Assembly: GCA_977006965.1 (NCBI GenBank) | Contig: OZ345374.1 | Span: 2,046,001 to 2,110,000 of the forward strand | Source: Phymatolithon calcareum | Taxonomy: Eukaryota > Rhodophyta > Florideophyceae > Hapalidiales | Direction: 5' to 3' | Length of the DNA stretch: 64,000 bases | Shown: one piece after another, positions 42,883 to 53,249 of the stretch | Numbering within the stretch: position 1 is the stretch's first letter | Layout: each line of letters starts with the position of its first letter | The notes under the pieces: model-generated | Told to the model about the DNA's origin: nothing | The model's database searches: none | What the model saw: the letters and a program-made list of their open reading frames with translations, nothing else | Position numbers and translations under genes: made by a program

Positions 42883-43358
42883 TCCGTGATGATCATTTGT
42901 GTTGTTGGCCACACAAAATCTTCGCTTAAAGGTGATTCCACGATATCCTTTTCCATCGATCGTTCAGAAACCCTGCGGCTCATGACTTTCTTGCCTCTGT
43001 ACCCGGACAGCCACCGTGACATAATATCAGGCATAGCGTTTCGCTCGCCTTCCACATGATCAATTGTGTACGAGAACGCCGATAAGTAAACGGCCCATCT
43101 TTGAACTTTGCTGATCACGTGGCTGCCAATCGTCGGTACCATTGCCATCGGATGAAGTGCAAATAGCAGGTTTCTATGATCTGTGTATAGTTGGATGTTT
43201 GCTTCCCCTGCGAGCATGTAGTCGAGCTTCCGGAAACACTTCAAGATGGCATAGGCTTCCTTCTCAAATGTACTCCATCGTTCTTGTGCTCTCTTGAAAG
43301 ATAAACTAAGAAATGCCAACGGCTCATGCTTTTGTTCCATTATGTCCTTGGTCAGTTC
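42883..43358 (-). pseudogene. RNase H domain of the gypsy element
   Basis: The minus-strand frame has RWSTFEKEAYAILKCFRKLD and then IQLYTDHRNLLFAL, the second half of a Ty3/gypsy RNase H. The first catalytic Asp block (TDAS) lies upstream of the LINE C insertion near 44575, in another frame and next to a stop. Confidence 0.85.
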
Positions 43359-43372
43359 ACTCTCATCACATT

Positions 43373-44527
43373 TTTTTTTTTTTGAATTTTGAATTTATTA
43401 AACGCCCTCAGAAACACTCATAAGACTGTAAGGGAGATGCGTTTCAGATGCTACTACCTTGGTAGCTCCGTCAAAGCCCGCAAAAGCTCGTTGCTATCGT
43501 CGTAGCCCTAGCTGCAAAAACCCTCCTCTAGAGAAGGTGGAGGGAAAAGCTTAGAGTCCACTTGTCCTGTTCGTAGGAATCTCAGCGTCGCCGTTCTATT
43601 TGGTCTATTCCATGTCGTCATAAAAGACGATTGTGAGGAATAGTACTTTGTCAAGTGCCTTTTCAGTCTCACTAGTCTCCTCTTCTGTTAGTCGATATCT
43701 TTGAAGGTACACTTCGAGCTTGTTCATGAGAGTTGGTACGATTTCACCGAATTTGTCTTCCAGAAGTGTGGTACTCAATGGGGGAAAACGTCCGAATGCC
43801 CATTTAATCACCAATTGGCGGTGACGTGCTTTCGGTAGTCTGATGATGGCGGAAGTAGACCCGGGAATATCATAAGGAATATTCCTCTTTCTGCTCGCCT
43901 CCAAGCCTTCTCCTTCGTCTTTAAAGAGCAGGTCCCTCAACGATTTTGCTGAAACTCCCTGCTTGAGATAGGTTAGTGCCGTCTCGAATAGGTCGTGATG
44001 TAACATTGATGATATGTCACGACACACCCATTGCAATTCCTCAACGTCTCTTTCCTCTCTTGGGACTGCGAGCAAGCCCATTTTCCTTGTTCTGGCTCGT
44101 TCAAGCATTCGTAACGCTAGAACTAATCTTCTGTCTTCCGCATTATGTATGCGACAGAGAAGGCGAAGTCTCGCGGTTCGATTTTTTGCGATTGGACCAA
44201 ATACTTGTCCAAAAAAAGTCTTCTCCACGTCTGCAATAGCTGTTTGAACTCTTGTCGTCCATGGCGTCAGGTGCATGGCATATTCCCATCTTGGCTGTAC
44301 CAAGGCCTTGTACATCTTGATTGCTTTTAAGGGGCTGAGTCCCCGGGCTGTTACACCAAGGGATCTCAGCTGATACACTGCTATCTTGGCCTGTCGGATG
44401 CGTTCAAGCATTTTCTTGTCGGTAACTCCCTCACTGCTGAGTGATATGCCAAGGTATGGGACTTCTTTGACTTTTGTCAGCGTTTTCCCGGAAAGCTTGA
44501 ATGTGGGTGATCTTGTGCCTTCGGAGA
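43373..44527 (-). mobile_element. LINE family C, 1155-bp insertion in RNase H
   Basis: A 14-bp target duplication, ACTCTCATCACATT, lies at 43359-43372 and 44528-44541. A 3' poly(A) (as poly(T) at 43373 onward) marks the end. It encodes the ORF2 C-terminal region. Confidence 0.95.
43605..44411 (-). pseudogene. LINE C RT C-terminal region
   Basis: 268 open residues after the RT palm: AVYQLRSLGVTARGLSP, MYKALVQPRWEYAMHLTPW, FGQVFGPIAKNRTARLRLLC and RLPKARHRQLVIKWAFGRFP, ending FYDDME. Uninterrupted, but the catalytic part was lost by 5' truncation, so it is not functional. Confidence 0.85.
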
Positions 44528-44763
44528 ACTCTCATCACATTGCGTGACCACGGCAGCTCAATGTGCATCCGAGGCATCCGTAATATACAGAGAGATTTTT
44601 CATAATCTCGGTGTGATAGCTTTACCGCATTTCGGAGAGTTTCTTGCAACGACTTGAATGAATGTTCATGCTCTGATCCCCATCCGAGGCTGTCCAACGA
44701 AAAATTTTGAATCGCTTTCTTCTTTCGTAACCCCGCTTTGTCGTAAGCAATTTCCAGAATGCT

Positions 44764-45255
44764 TCATAGCGCTTCACTTCGATGTGCAAAATCAGGTATG
44801 CTTGTAGCCATCCACTGGGCGCAGTGTAAGTATTGGCATAGCTCTGCTGCATTTTCTGGCATATGTAGCTCCTTGAGACCACTGAGTCTTCGGGGATCAC
44901 ATTGTATCCCTTGTTCTTCAATCAGTCGGACGCACCAACGTACTGGTTTGGTGAATAGAACAGACTTCCTCGCGCTGATTTTGAGTTTTCTTTGCTCACA
45001 GATCTTGAGACATTCTTTCAATGCATTTAAAAGGCTTGTTTCTGCTTTTGCGTGAAACAAAAAATCGTCAAGCCAAGCCTTCAAAAATTCTCGAATGCTC
45101 ACAAAGCACGGTTCGATTCGGGATTGAAAATTCGCTCCGCTGTTCATCGCACCTTGTAATGTCCGTAATGGCTTGAATATCCCAAATGGCGTGCGGAAAC
45201 TGTGCGCATTCGGACCTTCTTCGTCCAGGGGTAGTTGCCAGTACGGTACTGGCAA
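44764..45255 (-). pseudogene. Gypsy reverse transcriptase, catalytic half
   Basis: 163 open residues: RTPFGIFKPLRTLQGAMNSG, then the catalytic box KAWLDDFLFHA (x-x-DD type) and the connection region. It is cut from the upstream half by the palindromes at 45224-45313. Confidence 0.88.
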
Positions 45256-45313
45256 CTACCCCTGGATGGACTTTTGCAGCGGGTACTGGCAGTACCCGCT
45301 GCAAAAGTCCATC
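45224..45313. repeat. Two abutting perfect palindromes
   Basis: Palindrome 1: arms 45224-45244 and 45246-45266 around one base. Palindrome 2: arms 45265-45288 and 45290-45313 around one base. All 21 and 24 arm positions pair. They sit where the RT motif DFCSGYWQLPLDEE is expected and replace a simple read-through with an inverted duplicate of about 45 bp, adding a stop and a frameshift. Confidence 0.95.
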
Positions 45314-47058
45314 GGAGCAAAGAACTTGCTCCCAGCGACATCCATGAGTTCTGCATCAATATTCGGCATTGGCCATGACACAGGTACAGTCCTTGCATTC
45401 GCCGGGGTTAAATCGAAAGTCATTCGATAATTTGCTGGTGGTGCTTTGGGTACCAACAGTGGTGCTGCGGCCCACGTGGCGTTTGAGTTAGGCGCAATAA
45501 ACCCATACTCCTCTAGCTTGGACATATACTTGAACATGAAATCGCGTTGATCAGCTGTGTATCGCCTCTGCTTGCAAATCACTGGTGTGGTGCCGGGCTT
45601 CAATACGACTTTCATCGGCTCGACGTTCGCAGGCGGATCATTTCCAACGCGTAATCTGAAAACGTCTCGATACGTTTCTAGCATCTCGCTTAACGTCTCC
45701 TGTCCCGATTTTGACAGCCCTTCTTCCGCTGCTTTAGTCAACATTTTTGCCATAGCTTCGTCCATCTCCTCCTTGGTATCAATACCTAAGTCCAACCAAT
45801 CTTCATCACTGTCAGATCCCTCATCGTAATCATAAGCGGCCTTGTCGGAATGATATACTCCATCGGACATGATTCTCGCAATAGATCCTTCACGATACTG
45901 TTTTTCATGGATGAGATCATCAGCTTGAACAACACCTTCATATTGATCACATGCTGCTTCAAGGACGCTTTTTGTGTCCAGTCCAAGTGCTTTGAGTATT
46001 GGTCGGCCAAGTAGAGTCTCATTAACCTCTTGATTTGCAACCTGCCATACCAATTCTCGTATTGTGAGCGTTTTTGCATGTCGGATGAAGAGTTCTGTAG
46101 TAACCTTAACTTCCTTATTGCAGGAGATATAGATAGGTTCGTTCTCTAAATTGGTTGCTGCTGCCAATCCATATTTGCGCTCATTTATGAACGTCTTTGT
46201 TTCAATTCGGGCCCCGGTTTCCATTAACGTTGCATAAAGGTCCGGAGGCATCAGATTGATATCTGAGCCCGCATCCGCGCATATCGTTCTTGACTCCACT
46301 CCCTCAAATCTTGCCTTGATGAGTGTGGCATTTGTTGGATATGCGTCGCTGTTTCGGCTCGACACTTTCTTCGCTCCTTTCTTGTTGTTTTTCTTCTTCT
46401 TGTGTTCCTCTAGTAGCCGTTTCTTCTCATCTTCCTCGAAATCTTCGCAGTCACTCATGAAGTGCCTTTTTCCTTTGGTCTTACATGGAGGATTAAGAAA
46501 TAGTGGAATTTTTTTCTTTGGTTTCGTGTCCACTTTAGATTCAGATGGTTGTGTCTTCTTCGGTGTTGAGGTTGTGCCCTTATGGTACATACCTTCTGCC
46601 CTTTGGGATATTTCAGCTTCCTTGCATAACAAATTGATATAGGCTCTGAGGTCCTCCTTCAATCCTTGCTGATATTCGAGGTGCCTTTCCAATACCTTCT
46701 TCAAATTTGTTGGGAAAACCTTATCCTGCATGAGCGCTATAGTTTTCTTCGGATTTTTTTGCTTGAAGTTCGGGTACCCAGCTTCTTCCAATTTTGAGAA
46801 GAAATTTATAGCAAATTCCAGAATCCTTGCCTCCGCTTGCACTACGTGCATTGGCATTCGAAGGTTCTTTAACGCCTTCTCTATGATTTCCGGGTGTACC
46901 TGTTTCTTCTGCACCAAACCTTCAATAAATTTTTGAATATCGTTCGATGTCAGAGCTCCAGCTGTTTTAGCTCTTGATATGTCATTGAACTTCCCTAGGA
47001 AGAATATTGACTCGAGGATGCTCCTATCGATAGACACCTTGTAAGATGCCACCGTCAT
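45290..47058 (-). pseudogene. Gag-protease-RT N-terminal polyprotein
   Basis: About 590 open residues on the minus strand. Residues 1-180 are a Gag-like helical region; a Lys-rich tract with a Cys pair (NPPCKTKGKRHFMSDCED) suggests a degenerate nucleocapsid finger. Residues about 258-400 are a retropepsin-like domain (ICADAGSDINLM ... LLGRPILKALGLD) in which the usual D-T/S-G is D-A-G. The RT begins at about 490 (CKQRRYTADQRDFMFKYM, FIAPNSNATWAAAPLLVPK, YRMTFDLTPANA) and reaches MDFCSGY, where the palindromes break it. Confidence 0.88.
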
Positions 47059-47323
47059 CGATGGAACTTCCTTCTTCTTCTCGTTGACTTCATCTTAGTA
47101 CCGTTTCCTCTCCTTCAAAAACCCTGTCACAATTCTTGGGTCGAGACTCCGTAAAATCGGATGGCTCACGGGTTGGAATAGTGCGGCGGTTGGTTGCCGA
47201 TCGGTAGGTTGCGCCGATGATTGACTTCCACTTTCCATGGTTCGATGGTCGTCCATTTCCAAATCAAAACTTGAACGATCTTCCTCTTATCACTCAGACA
47301 TGCTCCTGCAGGAAAGAAATTTC

Positions 47324-47567
47324 TGTAATCACTGGTGAAAAAGTGGATAATGGTTTATCTTGATAATGGGTGATCTCTCCGATGAGATGGTGAGATGCTC
47401 TCTACTGAAACTGCGAATGGGGAACTGCTTAAATAGGCTTCCCATTGCCTTCCAGTCATGGGATTTGCTGGAAGCCTATTGCGTGCTTCCTGATCGCAGA
47501 ACTATGTCGGAATTTAGGTCGCCTATTCCTACAGCTTCTGGCGCCACTGCATCACTGCGTGTCTACA
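47324..47567 (-). repeat. 5' LTR of the gypsy element
   Basis: 244 bp, TGTAATCAC to GTCTACA as read on the plus strand; pairs with 40494-40737. Confidence 0.95.
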
Positions 47568-47571
47568 CAGT

Positions 47572-48600
47572 ATATTCTTCTTCTTTAATGCAGGTTTTGG
47601 AGTTGTCCTGTAGCAACTCACCATACTTACGGCAATAGTAGACTTTAACAGATACGAGTGGTATTTGATGTCACAATTGCTCTAAGCCGCATAAAGTGCA
47701 TAGCTTCGGGGAGCTTAACATCTAAATCTCTACGCAGCCAATCTTCAGCCATCGTCCTTCAAATGTATGACCCGGGTTGGAAACTATTTAGGACGCTCAC
47801 GGTAGCTGGTCATCTCGTTACCTTCTTTCATTTCCTTCTGTGCTCTCTCCCAGCTTCCTTGAGCATTGCGGCACACAACTCAGGGCGGAATCCATGTACT
47901 GCCAAACTATCAGAAGGTGATAGTCTTCTCCCATGGAGAGGCCGGAGCACAGCTCTTGCCATTTTAAAAAACCCTGCCTTGGAGGGGGAAGAAATTCTTA
48001 ACTCTGCTCTTGTCTCCTTCCTGTGACGCACAGATGCGCGCGTGGCCGGACGCGTTATGATAGCCGGCCTGTATCAAATCCGCTTAAATTCGCAAGATTT
48101 CTTCGAAATCCGATGACGGCGGGGTTGAGTCAGGCATGTCGAGCGTGGCGAGTTCTCGATTCGCCGAGTCTCACGCGGGCGCGTTCGCAATCGCCAGCCA
48201 TTTCCGGCGGGATTACCGCCCAAATAAGCGCTTTGTGCAGCTCGATCGCTGCGGCCACTTGCGCCGGAAACTTGTCTTGTGTCGTTTGTGGTCCGTTCGG
48301 TCCGGTCAGCCTCCCCCAGGGAATGCTTTCGACGCCAGTATATTCGTATGACTGTAGGGCTTTAAAAAACAAACTTTTGAAAAAACTTTCAAATTCGTCG
48401 ATATATAATCTTCCTCATAGCGGCGTTCCAGATCGTATCGCATCCCACCATGCAAGCAATCAATCAGGAATGATACTAACCAAGGCCCTATGGCTTTCGC
48501 AAGGCTACCCGAATCGTCTGCATGTGCACTGGTAACTTTCAAATAAAAATCACACTTCTTCCTCGTCATTCGAATCCTCATCCTTTAGAAGTAAGGAAGA
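47572..48600 (-). mobile_element. Unassigned retroelement-like coding remnant
   Basis: GC-rich minus-strand frames at 48581-48306, 48372-48130 and 48031-47828 run in sequence through shifts (FYLKVTSAH..., KFPAQVAAAIELHKALIWAV, GREHRRK end). Part resembles the 60000-60110 region of the LINE D-like retroelement, and 48480-48600 resembles 5135-5240. No RT motif is visible, so the class is undecided. Confidence 0.35.
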
Positions 48601-49154
48601 TACCAACGTGGTAAGTGCTTTGTATGAAGAGCCTTCTCTAGAGTTTAGAGACAGGGATATCTCGGAATCTACTCAATGCCTTCTACGACATTAGTCAGAT
48701 CAACAGCTCTGGACCGTCCATCTAGTTTAGGTACTAGAGGCTCTTGTTCTTGAGCGACTACGGACAGCACACTATTTCGCTTCATGAGCTTTCGTACCCT
48801 CTCACTGTGAACAATCCAGCTTATCTCGTTAACATTGAGTATTCTATAGCACACGAAGAGTCGTGGGCTCCTCAAGCAGGGCTGCAGAGCTATCTCTATT
48901 CCGATGCTTTGGTTAGAGAAATGCTTATTTTCCCTTCAAATAATTGCTGATCTGGAGGTTTAACCTAGTGCAATTCCGGAACGTAAACTTAGTAACAGCC
49001 TGGATAAACCACTGTGCATTTTAGGGACGGAGAGCAGCTCCTCACTCATTGCTTCAACTCAACTATTTAAGAGCTGTGAGTCCTTGACGTTGGCATCCCA
49101 TCAAGGCTCTATGATCGACAAACATATACACACTACCTTCCTATCACTATTGCA
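48601..49154. other. Intergenic, probable promoter side of a pseudogene
   Basis: No frame recognised. It should contain the former promoter of the gene starting at 49155; ACATATACAC near 49120 is a weak TATA candidate. Confidence 0.35.
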
Positions 49155-49856
49155 ATGACTTTCAAAATCGAATTTTTGGCTTCTTGATCGTTTGCCTCAC
49201 TGTCAGACTTTGGTCGCGTACTATTTTACGCAATGGCGTTCCATGGTGCAATACAGGAATACTATTCACAGCTCTGTGTGCTAGCAATAGTTACTGCAAT
49301 AATCAGTGATACCACAATAGGTTATTTTTATTGCAATCACAACAAAACGATGTACATCACAAGTAGGGAATAGGGAATAACGCAGTTGAACTAGCGTCTG
49401 TAATTACTTTGTTCAATACATGTGCTGTTTGGAACGTGGTTGAACGTGCGCCAGCATCGTAGTACATTATATAAATCGCTCTGTAATCTAGATTGGATTC
49501 TAACATAGGCAACGCAGTGTGCTGAAAGAAGAAGTTATTTTTGGTTCTGCAATAGACTATTCCTATTCAATATTGCAATATACGGGAATTGAAATTAATT
49601 ATGACCTAAGTCTGCTCACTGTTGAAAGTGCGAACTTCGATACCCATGGAGCTGCTCCAAAGAAAATGCTGGTTGGGAGAAGGGCAATGGAATGGTACAA
49701 GGCGCATACAGTCTCGCAGCGTCTTGCGAGGAGACAAAAGATGTACAAGAATATTGAGGAGCACAGGAAGATAAATGTCCGAGCCCGCGAGCCGCCCTGC
49801 GACTTCTTCTGTGCTTTTTCTACGACTATATGTGTGATCCGATGTGCTATGAGTAA
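49155..49856 (+). pseudogene. Secreted four-cysteine peptide gene, copy B, broken by a MITE
   Basis: The start MTFKI and hydrophobic FGFLIVCLTVESA at 49155-49203 form a signal peptide with a 1-nt shift. The 411-bp MITE at 49204-49614 interrupts it. Downstream, VSQRLARRQKMYKNIEEH and NVRAREPPCD match the intact gene at 55705-56022. A 1-nt deletion then shifts the frame before CFFYDYMCDPMCYE and the stop at 49854-49856. So it is a former family member with at least three lesions. A 149-codon open frame (49519-49968) here is a chance product of the insertion. Confidence 0.8.
49204..49614. mobile_element. hAT family 3 MITE, 411 bp
   Basis: A perfect 8-bp duplication CTCACTGT (49196-49203 and 49615-49622) and inverted ends CAGACTTTGGTC/CAGACTTAGGTC. 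Internal ATAGACTATT and AATAGGT-ATTTTTA blocks match the hAT at 33967-34643, of which it is a deleted derivative. Confidence 0.88.
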
Positions 49857-50860
49857 TACAGCTGGGAGAGATGCGATCTTCCTGCAAAAGAAAGCGTTCA
49901 AGTCCGCTACAAAGATTGGTAGCCTGAGATTTGGCTTCCATACGGTGCTCCTATGCCAATCGCTTTAGTGTTCTAGTTGTCTGCAGAAAGCAAAACAAGG
50001 TAGATAGCAACTGAAGAAGAGTATTGCGCATATTTTCGAAAGTCTGATGGGCTTTTTTAAAAATAATCTTGGATTTTATTCAGCAACGAACTTGCTCTAG
50101 TTATAGTCTATACAAAAATAATCTTTAAAGAGGAAATTACTTTTACTTGGCTTTTAATATCCAACAATTTGAGGAATATATGCCGCCTATGCCACCATTC
50201 GAGTAAATCAATTGTAAGTGCATCCAATGCGAGGCTGACATGCGCATTAGTGACGGAAACTGAAATTGGGACCTCTCAGTTGGGTTCTGTGTGGTGTCGT
50301 TTGCATTGTACTCTCTTGCCTCTATTGCTTCTAGTAACAAACCGCAAAAGTCCAAAAATATGTTTATATTCACCAAAGTGTACGTTCGTGCAAGCGGATA
50401 TAGGATTCACGGAAGGCGCGGTAGTGTAATACCTTGCAATTGAACTAAAAATCAAACTTATCTATTTGGTGCACTGAAACTACTGGCTTGGAAGGTGCGC
50501 AAAAGCATGAGACGCATATGTATGCAGCCGACGATGGACAAGATGGTGCTCATAATGAGAAGGGAAAAGACTTTGGGGGCGGAAGCCACGCTATGAATCC
50601 TACAAGTGGGGCTGTAAGTATCTCTCGCGGCTTGAGACTGAGTGAAGGATTACAATTTTGCTCTTTGTAAGAGCCAAACACGCTGGTGAAATAATAAAGC
50701 TCTCCAAAAAATAGCTCTGTTACTGAAGCCAGTTTCCATTGCTACGAATTGAGACTGTCTACTTTGAAGTGACGCTGTGGAACGTGGTTTCATTACTCTC
50801 GTGAGCCTTGTCCTTCATAGAAATGGATTTTGTTGGCTACCACTTGCATTACATCAAGTG
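49857..50860. other. Intergenic, nothing recognised
   Basis: Short overlapping frames without features. Confidence 0.4.
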
Positions 50861-51122
50861 TCAATTTTTGTCATAGAACCAGCAAAGAAGACAGTCGTGA
50901 GGCGGCTCCCTGGTTCGGGCATTTGTCTTCATGTATATCTGAATCTTTTCTCTCATCTTCTTACTCAACTGAAGACGTTGTGAAGCCGTATGTGGCCTGT
51001 ACACATCCAATCGCCTATTGGTGATCAATTTCTCCTGCGAAAAACTCTGCCGAGAACAAGGCTTACGTTAGAAATGCAATACACATCAGCACGAAGGTCA
51101 GAATTGTAATCTTGAAAGTCAC
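50861..51122 (-). pseudogene. Secreted four-cysteine peptide gene, copy C, decayed
   Basis: On the minus strand: a former start (GTG in place of ATG) followed by TFKITILTFVLMCIAFLT, a signal peptide like that of copy B. Then stops and a shift, then ASQRLQLSKKMREKIQIYMK and REPPHDCLLCWFYDKN ending in TGA at 50861-50863, exactly where copies A and B have the third cysteine. The fourth-cysteine region is degraded. Confidence 0.75.
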
Positions 51123-53249
51123 GGCGGCATCGGAGTTGCGGTTAACTTGTTGATGTTCTTGGAATAAATTTGCCAAGGATATAAGGTTATATGCAGACCT
51201 CGGGAGGCTTTAGAAGTCTTCGCATGCGGGAGAAGAGAAAACGGTGTTTTTGGCTGGTGGGCTGAATTGCCTATGAAGCTCTAGTGTAACACTCATTTGA
51301 AAGCACGAATTTGGAAACCAAAATAGAATGGATTGATGGATTTGAGTTTAATTGAAGTGCTGGTTGTCTGAAATCAATATACAGCGACATTGAAACCCCT
51401 GGAATATAGAGCTGGCTTTTCTATTCGACAAAAGCCTTTTTGCACCCGAAGTTTCATCAAGTGATGTATACCTACAATTGCGATATTGCGAAGGCAAGAA
51501 TCATCATTGTCCAAAATAGACGGACTGAAAAAAAGCATGCCGTTCCGTGTGCGACCATGCTTCGGTGCGCATGACAAACGGACTGATGCACGAAACGTCC
51601 GCATAGATCCTGGGATGAGGATTAAGGGAAAACCAAAGGCACCGTCATAAATCATCAGAGTTTGTCCGATTTGCTCATTTCATTTTGTATACAAAGGGTT
51701 GATACTAAGTCAGAGGGAATCGCATCCCTGGAAGTGCGTGAGACTATTATTAGAGGATGAAGTACTGGCAATGTTCAGTCGGACGCGTAGCCTTCATTGT
51801 TGATCGCCTTTTCTCGTTCCTCCTCTTGTGTGCTGTCCATTATTTTACTGGCACAGAGAGCTAGTGCAAGCTTCGACGCAGAAGTACGCCGCATTAACCG
51901 TCCCCAAGCCGATTTGGATCATGGCACTTATGATATCTGAAGGCCTACAAATAGAGTATGGGGCTTCAGTTGAAGTATTGCATCATGATGAGGATGAGAG
52001 ACTAAATCTTGTCTGCGAAATAACATATCTCCGGATGACAAATAAATTGGGGGTGTATAGTTCTTCCTTCAAGGCAAGGCCTGGGTCCTACTTCTCTGTC
52101 ATTCAGAAGTAGAACAGTGTGGTTCTTCACTAGGAGAACCATGCTATCATGCGGCGGGTGTCGCTTCTCTGCAACAAAACTAGAATCTATTCGCAAGCTA
52201 CAAAAAAGGAATAGCCTTGTTCAAGCAAGAGAGTTATTGCTGACACTTGTCCATCCAGATGTACATTCCAGATGAATTTATCCTTAGCGTGGACACACGC
52301 TGCTCCTTAGGCGTCGAAATGAACGAAAAAAGTACACAGTGTACGCACTTGATAGTGCTTCATCTGAGGTAGAAGAAACCAGTAAGTTCACTTTTGATTA
52401 AGCTCCTCATAATTTCGACTATCCAACACTACAATTCCTGAAGAAAAAAACATTTAGTTTTGCATATAAAAATAATGTATAATTTCTTAACAACGCCTCG
52501 TGCTTGACGAAACCCTGACAGTACCAAAGTAACTTGGAATTAAACTGTCTTTTTTCGGCAAGCTGACGACAGTTTGTGGGCAATGAAACAAGGACCTGAC
52601 CTCGATGTCCACATCGCATGGACATTTCGTGAGACTGGAGACAAGCTGACAGGGTAACAAAGATGGTGGGAGAGACAAATTTTACATGACTTCATTCAAG
52701 TTCTGCCACATACATGGTCGCGGGAAGAACAATCAGTTTCTTCAGATTAGAGCATGCCTTCGCCATTGCAGTTTAGGTACTTCAATTGAATGTACGCCCC
52801 ATTATCCTAGGACCTCTACAGTTCGAGGGGCAGAGATGCTCTGAGCGCGCAGTATACGGCCAGGGCTATACACCGTTAAAGGTGCCCGGTACTGTTTTTA
52901 AACATCAGAACAGGCCACGCAGTACACGACGCCGAATAAGCACGGACGTCCATCGTGAATTCCACAAGAGCACTGTATCGGAGTTAGGATAGTCTAGCAT
53001 CCAAACAATTTCAGTCGCCAATGACAGGCGATACATACTCGCGGACTACACAGAGCAGGAAACAGCAGAGGAAGCTTTGCTCATACATTCGTACGACTGT
53101 AACACTTTTAAATAAAAGTTTAAGAAGGTGCTTTCTTCAGGTTCGGGTGCGGTCGCTTCAAACCAATTTCGGCTTGGAGGATTGTTAGGTATACGATGCG
53201 AAAGTCTGGCATTTTCTCACCAACTTTGAAAACCTCAACTCTGATTGAT
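51123..53249. other. Intergenic, nothing recognised
   Basis: A 94-codon frame at 51828-52112 and others are unsupported by any domain or signal. No repeats shared with the rest of the window were noticed. Confidence 0.4.

Larger units (their letters stand above)
40494..47567 (-). mobile_element. Ty3/gypsy LTR retrotransposon with nested insertions
   Basis: Two 244-bp LTRs, a 4-bp target duplication CAGT (40490-40493 and 47568-47571) and, on the minus strand, Gag, protease, RT, RNase H, integrase and a chromodomain-like end, in Ty3/gypsy order. Insertions: LINE B 42039-42299, hAT-MITE 42533-42882, LINE C 43373-44527. Without them the element is about 5.3 kb. No standard tRNA primer site was recognised next to the 5' LTR. 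Several stops and shifts make it defective. Confidence 0.95.

Noticed and set aside
49519-49968. 149-codon frame as a gene
   Set aside because: It begins inside a MITE and leaves the true frame of the peptide family before the Cys motif.
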